The translations under genes and the position numbers were made by a program. From CAYNRA01 sp046296415 (GTDB lineage: Bacteria > Bacteroidota > Bacteroidia > Cytophagales > Spirosomataceae): DNA of 64,000 bases. The notes beneath the pieces are model-generated. The model was given only the letters and a program-made list of their open reading frames with translations, was not told the DNA's origin and did not search any database. Positions 36,641 through 44,133 of this stretch are shown here, piece by piece (within the stretch, counting starts at the first letter, position 1; each line of letters starts with the position of its first letter). Location of the stretch: the NCBI GenBank assembly GCA_046296415.1, contig JBKBLN010000001.1:1-64000 (forward strand). The letters run 5' to 3'.

Positions 36641-37444
36641 ATGATACCTTTTGAATCAGAACCTACGCTTTTAACTCAAACTCAGGTGCCGTCCGTGTTT
36701 TCGTTGGAAGGGAAAATAGCCCTCATTACCGGAGGAGGCAGTGGCATTGGGTTGGAGATTGCCCAGTGTATGATCCAAGCAGGAGCCACGGTTGTATTAA
36801 CCGGACGGCGCGAAGAGGTGCTTCGAGAGTCCACCCAAAGTCTAGGAAATAAGGCTCATTTTGTGGTCAATGATGTCACCTGTATGTCATCTCTGGAAGA
36901 ACTTGTTGAGGAGGTTGAATCCTCGGTAGGGGAAATTGATATTTTGGTAAACAATGCCGGAATCAATATGAAAAAGCCAGCACTGGATGTCACAGACGAG
37001 GAATTTGATCGGATCGTTCAAACCAACCTTCATGCGGTCTTTGCTCTCACTCGAACCTGCGCTCGCCGCATGATAGAAAGACAACGAGGATCTATTTTAA
37101 TGATCTCCTCCATGGCAGCGTATTATGGTATCGACCGGGTGGTGGCCTATGCTGCTTCCAAGTCAGGTGTGGAAGGGATGGTCAAAGTTTTGGCCTCAGA
37201 ATTTTCAAAGTTTAACGTCCGAGTCAATGCCATCGCACCGGGATTCATTGAAACCCACATGATGAAAACCGCCATGTCGAGCGACCCCGACCGCATGCAT
37301 AAAGCTATGGACCGAACCCCCATGTCGCGTTTTGGCCAACCCAAAGAGGTCGGTTGGGCGGCAGTATTCCTTGCATCTGATGCGGCTAGTTACATTACAG
37401 GAGTGTCTTTACCCGTCGATGGTGGTAACTCAATCGGTTTTTAA
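36641..37444 (+). CDS. SDR oxidoreductase, probable fructuronate/mannonate reductase
   Basis: A 267-residue short-chain dehydrogenase. The cofactor motif is TGGGSGIG at 30-37, NNAG at 103-106, and the catalytic YAASK at 169-173 with a serine near 155. C-terminal LPVDGGNS fits classical SDRs. In the operon with uxuA and two glucuronidases it most likely reduces D-fructuronate to D-mannonate, the step before UxuA; a gluconate or other keto-acid reductase is the alternative. Not homologous to the long-chain UxuB. Cytoplasmic. No uronate isomerase (UxaC) is in the window. Confidence 0.85.
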   Translation: MIPFESEPTLLTQTQVPSVFSLEGKIALITGGGSGIGLEIAQCMIQAGATVVLTGRREEVLRESTQSLGNKAHFVVNDVTCMSSLEELVEEVESSVGEIDILVNNAGINMKKPALDVTDEEFDRIVQTNLHAVFALTRTCARRMIERQRGSILMISSMAAYYGIDRVVAYAASKSGVEGMVKVLASEFSKFNVRVNAIAPGFIETHMMKTAMSSDPDRMHKAMDRTPMSRFGQPKEVGWAAVFLASDAASYITGVSLPVDGGNSIGF

Positions 37445-37447
37445 CGT

Positions 37448-40072
37448 ATGCGACATTGTTATTTAATTGGACTCATCGTATTTTCTTTCACTTGGGTACG
37501 GGCTGAAATCCGCCTGCCCCACGTTATTTCAGATGGTATGGTGATCCAGCGTCAAAAACCCATTCAATTTTGGGGTTGGGCTGCTCCGGGAGAACGACTT
37601 GAGATTTCCTTTGGGAAAGAGAAAATCAGACCCGTGGCGGATGCCACCGGAAATTGGGTCGTTACCTTTTCTCCCCTAGAAGCCGGCGGGCCTTACCGTT
37701 TGGTCGTAAAAGGAAAGCAAGACAGTAAAATCATTCAGGATATTTTGATTGGAGATGTTTGGTTCTGTTCTGGGCAGTCCAATATGGTTTTGCCTATGGA
37801 GCGATTGAAGGAAAAATATCCCATCGATATCGCGCAAGCGAGCTTTCCCACGATTCGCCATTTTTTCGTACCCACTCAAGTTGGGTCACATCTCGATGTA
37901 CCTTCTACACGTTGGAGATCGGTGAATCCACAAGATGTCCTGACGATGGGGGGACTCACGTTCTTCTTTGCGCGGGCCCTTCACTATGTCCGTCCTGATG
38001 TTCCCATTGGCATTGTCAATGCCAGTGTGGGAGGAACGCCCATCGAGGCCTGGACAAGTCCAGCTGGGTTATCTCCCTTTCCTGACTTAGTTAAACGGTA
38101 TCAACAAAGTTTGGATACGGCTTGGGTAAACAAGCAAATCAAAGCCAATCGTCCGGGCCCTGTATCTAGCCAGGACCTGGGTAGAAAAGAAAATTGGGCT
38201 TCGCCAAGTTATGTTCCTATTGGTTGGAAGCCCTTTTGGTTACCCGGTTATTGGGAAGACCAAGGCATCCAAAATCTAGATGGGGTGGTTTGGTTTCGAA
38301 AAGAAGTGATGATCCCGGATTCGCTGGCAGGTCGGGAGGCTAAATTATTTTTGGGTCGAATCGTGGATTCAGACCAAGCGTTTTGGAATGGGCAACCTGT
38401 GGGTCAAATCACGTACCAATATCCTCCAAGACGCTATACGGTTCCGGCGAACTTAGTTAAGCCAGGGAAGAATATTTTGGTCATTCGTGTGGTCAATGAG
38501 CGGGGTAAAGGAGGTTTTGTGCCCGAGAAAAAGTATCAATTGCATTTCGGGGTCCAGGAAATCGACCTTCGGGGAGAATGGCACTATCGGGTTGGGGAGG
38601 TGTTTCCGCCTCGCATGGACACCCCTTCGTTTGCGATGCAAAATCAACCTGCTAGCTTGTTTGAGGGAATGGTTAAACCCTTTTTGCGATTATCTTTTCG
38701 GGGAGTTTTATGGTATCAAGGGGAGTCCAATGTCAATCAGGCCAGCCGGTATGAGGCGCTGTTGAAAAACATGATTGAAGACTGGAGAAGCCAGTTCCAA
38801 GAGCCTCTTCCTTTTCTGGGTGTCCAACTAGCCAGTTTTCAGGAAGAGACGTATTGGCCCACCGAGAGCGCTTGGGCCGTGTTGCGGGAGGGTCAGCGTC
38901 AAGCGATTCTCTCCTCATCCCAATCAGCGTTGGTGGTCACTACCGATGTAGGCGAATGGAACGACATTCATCCATTGGATAAAAAGACGATTGGTGAACG
39001 ACTGGCCAAGGCAGCGCGTAAACTAGTTTATGGAGAAGATATTCTCGCCTCAGGGCCTTTGGTAACCTCCATTTCTCGGTCGAATCATCAAATTCATCTT
39101 CGTTTTGATCCATCAGGAGGGGAGGTGGTTCCACAAAGGGAATGGATTGGTTTCGAAATCGCGGGTCCCAACCGGCAATTTTTCCCTGCCACAGGTAAAT
39201 TGGAAAATGGATATTTAGCCTTGGAGCATCCGCTTGTCCCGGCTCCGGTGTATGTTCGGTATGGTTGGTCTGATAATCCGATCCGGGCCAACCTAGTGAA
39301 CTCAGAAGGATGGCCGGCAAGCCCATTTGAAGGGGCTATACCGGAAGCAAAGCTAGCCTGGAAAGGTCAAAAAGCGGCCGTCGTGCTAACGTATGACGAT
39401 GGGCTGAATACCCATTTAGATCAGGTCATGCCCGCCTTGGAAGCCCGCGGACTGGTTGGTACGTTTTATTTGCCAGCCAATGCCCCAACTTTGCCTAATC
39501 GGTTACAAGACTGGCGCCTAGCAGCACGCCGTGGGCACGAACTAGGCAACCACACGTTATTTCATCCTTGTGATGCTACACAACCCGGCATGGACTGGGT
39601 GCCACCGACCTACAACTTAGCCCAATACAGCCGCCGTCGATTGGTTGATGAGGTCGCTGTTTCCCAGACACTTCTTCAAAGTATTGACGGCCACGTCTCT
39701 CGAACGTTAGCCCTTACCTGTGGCCATACCCAAGATGCCGAAGGGTCTTTTGTGGCCGATCTACCCACGTCTATTTCGGCGGTTCGGGCGGTTCGTAGTG
39801 AAATTCCGACCCCAAAAACTTTTGACTTGAGAAATGTACCCGCATACCTCGTGAACGGAGAGCGTGGCGAAGAGCTCATCGCTTGGGTGAAGGAAGCGGA
39901 AGCTAAAGGCGGAATTTTGGTTTTGGTCTTTCACGGCGTTGGAGGGGAGCATGGCCTAGACGTCTCCTTATCGGCCCATCACCAATTATTGGACTATTTA
40001 AAAGCCCATGAAGATCAAATTTGGACGACCACTTTACAGCAAGTGGTGCATCATATTCAAATCCTTAAATAA
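37448..40072 (+). CDS. Two-domain acetylxylan esterase/deacetylase: SASA-type SGNH esterase fused to CE4
   Basis: An 874-residue enzyme with a signal (to VRAE, residue 20). Residues about 20-620 are a sialate-O-acetylesterase-like SGNH hydrolase (SASA, as in CE20 xylan esterases). Its nucleophile is S111 in SGQSNM, with LWYQGESN near 425 and D506/H508 in NDIHP. A beta-sandwich insert (about 265-380) interrupts it. Residues 645-874 are a polysaccharide deacetylase: TYDDG at 648-652 and HTLFHP with H702/H706 are the CE4 metal site. Both halves should remove acetyl groups, opening xylan for GH10 and GH115. Confidence 0.88.
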   Translation: MRHCYLIGLIVFSFTWVRAEIRLPHVISDGMVIQRQKPIQFWGWAAPGERLEISFGKEKIRPVADATGNWVVTFSPLEAGGPYRLVVKGKQDSKIIQDILIGDVWFCSGQSNMVLPMERLKEKYPIDIAQASFPTIRHFFVPTQVGSHLDVPSTRWRSVNPQDVLTMGGLTFFFARALHYVRPDVPIGIVNASVGGTPIEAWTSPAGLSPFPDLVKRYQQSLDTAWVNKQIKANRPGPVSSQDLGRKENWASPSYVPIGWKPFWLPGYWEDQGIQNLDGVVWFRKEVMIPDSLAGREAKLFLGRIVDSDQAFWNGQPVGQITYQYPPRRYTVPANLVKPGKNILVIRVVNERGKGGFVPEKKYQLHFGVQEIDLRGEWHYRVGEVFPPRMDTPSFAMQNQPASLFEGMVKPFLRLSFRGVLWYQGESNVNQASRYEALLKNMIEDWRSQFQEPLPFLGVQLASFQEETYWPTESAWAVLREGQRQAILSSSQSALVVTTDVGEWNDIHPLDKKTIGERLAKAARKLVYGEDILASGPLVTSISRSNHQIHLRFDPSGGEVVPQREWIGFEIAGPNRQFFPATGKLENGYLALEHPLVPAPVYVRYGWSDNPIRANLVNSEGWPASPFEGAIPEAKLAWKGQKAAVVLTYDDGLNTHLDQVMPALEARGLVGTFYLPANAPTLPNRLQDWRLAARRGHELGNHTLFHPCDATQPGMDWVPPTYNLAQYSRRRLVDEVAVSQTLLQSIDGHVSRTLALTCGHTQDAEGSFVADLPTSISAVRAVRSEIPTPKTFDLRNVPAYLVNGERGEELIAWVKEAEAKGGILVLVFHGVGGEHGLDVSLSAHHQLLDYLKAHEDQIWTTTLQQVVHHIQILK

Positions 40073-40085
40073 ATCAAAGACTGAC

Positions 40086-41180
40086 ATGAAAAAAGTAGTT
40101 TTAGGAATTAGTTTGTTGATAAGTACTGGACTTTCGGCCCAATCTTCACTCAAAGGAGCCTATCAAAAAAGTTTCACTGTGGGTGTGGCGCTAGGTGCTT
40201 CGCATATACGGGAGCAAAATGCGGCGGCACAGGCCCTGATCAAAAAACATTTCAACTCGGTTACACCCGAAAACCACATGAAATGTGAGAACATCCACCC
40301 CGAATGGAATCGTTATACCTTCGAAATGGCCGATCGTTTTGTGGAATTGGCCCAAAAGAATAAAATGGAAACGATCGGGCATACCCTGATTTGGCACAGT
40401 CAGTTATCACCTTTTGTGCACCAGATCCAAAGTCCGGATTCCCTTCGCTTGTTCATGAAAGAGCATATTCAAACCATAGCGGGACGGTATAAAGGAAAAA
40501 TACATGGATGGGACGTCGTGAACGAGGCTTTGGAAGAGGATGGCACCTTGCGCCAATCGATTTTTTTGAAAAAACTGGGGGAAGATTACATCGCCGATGC
40601 CTTCCGGTGGGCGGCAGAGGCCGATCCCAAGGCGGAGCTTTACTACAATGACTATAATATTGAACAACCCAAGAAGAGAGCGGGAGCCATCGCCTTGATC
40701 AAGAAATTGCAAGCGCAAGGAATTCGCATCGATGGAGTCGGAATTCAAGGGCATTGGAGCATTAAAGGGCTTCCCTTCAAGGAAATCGAGGAAAGTATTC
40801 AAGAATTTAGTGCGTTGGGGCTGAAGGTCATGTTTACCGAATTGGATATCACGGTATTGCCAAATCCATGGGATCTCCGCGGGGCCGATGTAAATCAACG
40901 GTACGAAGCGAATGAAACGATGAATCCTTATCCCAAAGGCCTTCCTGCGGAGGTTCAACAAAAATTAGCGCAAGAATATGGTACCTTGTTTGCCTTGTTT
41001 CAAAAATACCAGGATAAAATAGCGCGGGTGACCTTCTGGGGAGTCGAGGACGGACATTCTTGGCTAAATGGATGGCCAATTCCGGGCCGAACCAATTATC
41101 CTTTGCTATTTGATCGTAACTTAGCACCCAAACCAGCCTATTTTACTGTTATTCAATCCTCAAAAACTACGAAAAAATGA
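40086..41180 (+). CDS. GH10 endo-xylanase (single domain)
   Basis: A 364-residue xylanase with a signal peptide (MKKVVLGISLLISTGLSAQ). The start at 40086 is chosen because it gives a clean signal; an earlier in-frame ATG (40008) lies inside the previous gene and adds unlikely sequence. The GH10 acid/base is E147 in WDVVNEAL and the nucleophile is E252 in FTELDI; GHTLIWHSQ and TPENHMK are the other family motifs. No CBM is present. It lies 13 bp after the esterase gene and probably works in the periplasm on imported oligosaccharides, in contrast to the surface GH10 at 29123-30745. Confidence 0.95.
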   Translation: MKKVVLGISLLISTGLSAQSSLKGAYQKSFTVGVALGASHIREQNAAAQALIKKHFNSVTPENHMKCENIHPEWNRYTFEMADRFVELAQKNKMETIGHTLIWHSQLSPFVHQIQSPDSLRLFMKEHIQTIAGRYKGKIHGWDVVNEALEEDGTLRQSIFLKKLGEDYIADAFRWAAEADPKAELYYNDYNIEQPKKRAGAIALIKKLQAQGIRIDGVGIQGHWSIKGLPFKEIEESIQEFSALGLKVMFTELDITVLPNPWDLRGADVNQRYEANETMNPYPKGLPAEVQQKLAQEYGTLFALFQKYQDKIARVTFWGVEDGHSWLNGWPIPGRTNYPLLFDRNLAPKPAYFTVIQSSKTTKK

Positions 41181-42640
41181 GTCAAGCTAAGTTATCGGTC
41201 GTCGAGAAAATCGGATATAGTCTCGGGGACTTGGCCGCGAATTTGATTTTTCAAACCTTAATGACCTTCCTTGCTTTTTTTTACACCGACGTGTATAAAA
41301 TTTCTGCCGGTGCGGCAAGTGCGATCATTTTTGTGGGTGGATTTGTCGGGGCCTTTTTCAACATCATCATGGGGGTTATTGCCGACCGTACGGTGAGCCG
41401 TTGGGGTAAATTCCGACCTTGGATCCTTTGGACAGCCGTCCCCTTTGGCGTGATCGCCCTCTTGGCTTTTTCTACACCCGATTTTGGCGAAACCGGTAAA
41501 ATCATTTACGCTCTAGTCACCTACTTTGCGTTGGTGCTCATCTACTCTGCCAACAACCTGCCGTATTCAGCGCTTAGTGGTGTATTAACGGGCGATATGG
41601 CAGAGCGCAACTCGGTTTCATCGTATCGTTTTGTGGCCGTGATGGTCGCTCAGTTTATCATTCAAGCGCTGCTTTTGCCTTTGGTTCTGATTTTGGGCGA
41701 CGGCGATCAAGCCAAAGGATTTTCCACCACGCTTTTTATCTTCGCGGTGGTCGGGACAGTTTTCTTTTTGATCACCTTTCTTACCACCCGAGAGCGGATC
41801 GTACCTGCGGCCAACCAAAGCGGTTCTATCCGGGAGGATTTAACGGACCTCGTGAAGAACAAACCCTGGCTTATTATGTTGGGCGTGACCATCCTCGTCT
41901 TTGTGACGTTATCGTTGAAGGGAGGGATGTACATTTACTATTTTAAGTACTACCTTGACCCAAACGCGTTGTCTCAGTTTTTAGTGGATATCGGTTTTGT
42001 AGGGGGAATGGACGCACTCAATCAAGGACTTACCTCCATGGGGCTTACAGCCTTCGCGTGGCCGGAAGATGCCCCAACCTCGGCGTTTAGTTTATTCAAT
42101 GCCGGAGGAATCATTTGCATGATTTTGGGCATCGGTTTTTCTAAACCCTTGGCGGATCGATTTGGAAAGCGCGATGTTTTTGGTGTTTTTCTCGCCCTTT
42201 CCGCCTTGTGTTTGGTGGCATTTATGTTCTATGGAAATCAATCGATTGGCCTTGTTTTTCTTACCCAGCTGGCCCATGGATTTACCTATGGCGTAACCAT
42301 TCCACTTTTGTGGGCGATGATTGCCGATGTGGCGGATTATTCCGAGCTAGTGAACAACCGCCGTGCCACCGCCATTATTTTCTCAGCCATGATCTTCGGC
42401 CTGAAGGTAGGATTGAGTTTAGGGGGGGCCATTGGTGCCGGATTGCTTTCCACGTATGGCTATGTCGCGGAGTCTGTGAATCAAACCGCTCAAACCATTC
42501 AAGGAATTTTATGGTCGGTGAGTTTATATCCTGGGTTGGTTTTATTGACAGGAGCCTTGTTGCTGACGGGGTATGCGATTAATAAAACAATGGAAAAGAA
42601 AATTGAAAACGAATTAAAAGAAAGAAGAGAAAATGCCTGA
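41177..42640 (+). CDS. GPH-family sugar:cation symporter
   Basis: A 487-residue inner-membrane transporter of the glycoside-pentoside-hexuronide family with about 12 membrane spans. The family N-terminus VEKIGYSLGDLAANLIFQ and the following GVIADRTVSRWGKFRPWIL motif are clear. It overlaps the GH10 gene by 4 bp and the GH43 gene by 8 bp. It most likely moves xylo-oligosaccharides or aldouronates to the cytoplasm, where the signal-less GH43 can act. A segment around residue 280 (VGGMDALNQGLTSMG) is an unusual loop. Confidence 0.93.
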   Translation: MSQAKLSVVEKIGYSLGDLAANLIFQTLMTFLAFFYTDVYKISAGAASAIIFVGGFVGAFFNIIMGVIADRTVSRWGKFRPWILWTAVPFGVIALLAFSTPDFGETGKIIYALVTYFALVLIYSANNLPYSALSGVLTGDMAERNSVSSYRFVAVMVAQFIIQALLLPLVLILGDGDQAKGFSTTLFIFAVVGTVFFLITFLTTRERIVPAANQSGSIREDLTDLVKNKPWLIMLGVTILVFVTLSLKGGMYIYYFKYYLDPNALSQFLVDIGFVGGMDALNQGLTSMGLTAFAWPEDAPTSAFSLFNAGGIICMILGIGFSKPLADRFGKRDVFGVFLALSALCLVAFMFYGNQSIGLVFLTQLAHGFTYGVTIPLLWAMIADVADYSELVNNRRATAIIFSAMIFGLKVGLSLGGAIGAGLLSTYGYVAESVNQTAQTIQGILWSVSLYPGLVLLTGALLLTGYAINKTMEKKIENELKERRENA

Positions 42641-43655
42641 AGATCCAATTGATGGAATTGATTTCGAAGATTTGAATCGCCGAGCGATATCAGCTCCTTT
42701 AGTACGCCATATCTACACCGCCGATCCATCGGCCCATGTATTTGAGGGGAAAATCTACATTTATCCTTCGCATGATATTGAGGCGGGGATTCCTTTTGAT
42801 GACCTAGGTAGCCATTTTGCGATGGAGGACTACCACGTTTTATCGATGGATACTCCCGGTGGCCCAGTGAAGGACCATGGAGTAGCCCTGCATGTTCGGG
42901 ATGTACCTTGGGCAGAGCGCCAAATGTGGGCTCCGGATGCAGCAGAAAAGGATGGAACGTATTATTTGTTTTTTCCAGCCAAGAAGCCGGACGGAATTTT
43001 TCAAATCGGAGTAGCCGTTGGCAATCGCCCAGAGGGGCCTTTTTTGGCAGATCCCAAGCCCATTGAAGGTACGTATTCCATCGATCCGGCGGTCTTTGCC
43101 GACCAAGACGGAGCCTATTATTTGTATTTCGGGGGAATTTGGGGCGGGCAATTGCAGTCTTATAGAAATAATCAATATCATCCCGATAATCAAGAACCTG
43201 CACCGCATGAACCGGCATTAGGGCCCCGAATAGCCCGCCTTTCGGATGATTTACGGTCGTTGGCAGAGCCTGTGCGAGAGATTTTGATTTTGGATGAAGA
43301 TGGGAAGCCGTTATTGGCAGGCGATAATGAACGCCGGTTTTTCGAGGCCGCCTGGGTGCATCAATACCGTGGCACCTATTATTTTTCTTATTCTACGGGA
43401 GATACCCATTATTTATGCTACGCTACAGGAGATAATCCATACGGGCCATTCACTTACCGAGGTCGAATTTTGGAGCCGGTGGTGGGTTGGACATCCCATC
43501 ACTCGATTTGTGAATTCGAAGGACAATGGTATTTATTCTACCATGATTCCAGTCTTTCAGAGGGAGTCACTCACCTTCGGTCCGTAAAAATGGCACCCTT
43601 GACACACCGCGCAGATGGTACCATCGAAACGTTAGTTCCGTACCGAGATATTTAA
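42633..43655 (+). CDS. GH43 beta-xylosidase/arabinofuranosidase
   Basis: A 340-residue five-bladed propeller enzyme. The catalytic set of GH43 is seen in order: base D31 in YTADPSAHVF, pKa-modulating D151 in YSIDPAVF and acid E238 in FFEAAWV. There is no signal peptide, so it is probably cytoplasmic and acts on imported xylo-oligosaccharides. It is last gene of the operon, 8-bp overlap with the transporter, followed by a terminator. GH43 members differ in xylosidase or arabinosidase activity; sequence alone does not decide. Confidence 0.9.
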   Translation: MPEDPIDGIDFEDLNRRAISAPLVRHIYTADPSAHVFEGKIYIYPSHDIEAGIPFDDLGSHFAMEDYHVLSMDTPGGPVKDHGVALHVRDVPWAERQMWAPDAAEKDGTYYLFFPAKKPDGIFQIGVAVGNRPEGPFLADPKPIEGTYSIDPAVFADQDGAYYLYFGGIWGGQLQSYRNNQYHPDNQEPAPHEPALGPRIARLSDDLRSLAEPVREILILDEDGKPLLAGDNERRFFEAAWVHQYRGTYYFSYSTGDTHYLCYATGDNPYGPFTYRGRILEPVVGWTSHHSICEFEGQWYLFYHDSSLSEGVTHLRSVKMAPLTHRADGTIETLVPYRDI

Positions 43656-43681
43656 TCGGTACAATATTCAAACCATGTTTT

Positions 43682-43729
43682 AAACCGCTTTTTTATGGGA
43701 GGTCAATTTCCCATGATGAGCGGTTTTTT
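43682..43729 (+). terminator. Terminator of the xylan operon
   Basis: The stem AAACCGCT ... AGCGGTTT (43682-43689 with 43719-43726) is followed by TTT. Nested inside is a second hairpin ATGGGA ... TCCCAT. Confidence 0.75.
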
Positions 43730-44012
43730 GTATTAATTACTTGAAATTGAATGCTTTTTTGACCCAAACCTTCGAATTCCATAACGGGGAACGTTATTTT
43801 CTTAAATAGAAGAAAAGTACAATTTTTTTAAATGGACATTATTTAGATATTTTATGCAATGCTGATATGTGTTTATGTATCCATTGCCATAGCAAACATG
43901 GTCTATATTTAGTAAAAACTTTATAAAAGTACGATTGTAATTAATGTAATTGGCATAGATAAAATTTTACCTACTTTAAATTCACCTTAAAAATCTTCGC
44001 AAAAATGGAATG

Positions 44013-44044
44013 TTTGCCAAATATTAAACAATTTACTTACTTTG
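44013..44044 (+). promoter_or_regulatory. Probable promoter of the second SusC/SusD pair
   Basis: TTTG (44013-44016) followed 21 bases on by TACTTTG (44038-44044) approximates the Bacteroidota -33/-7 pair TTTG-n19-TAnnTTTG. It lies 90 bp before the SusC start. The 404 bp from 43730 to 44133 are AT-rich, hold no ORF that I can support, and show that the second pair has its own control. Confidence 0.4.
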
Positions 44045-44133
44045 CGAGTTATAAAAAATGCACAATTATAAGGGTCGGTTAAAAAAATTCTTAGATTTGT
44101 GCCAAATCAGTAAACTAAACCCAAAATCATGTT

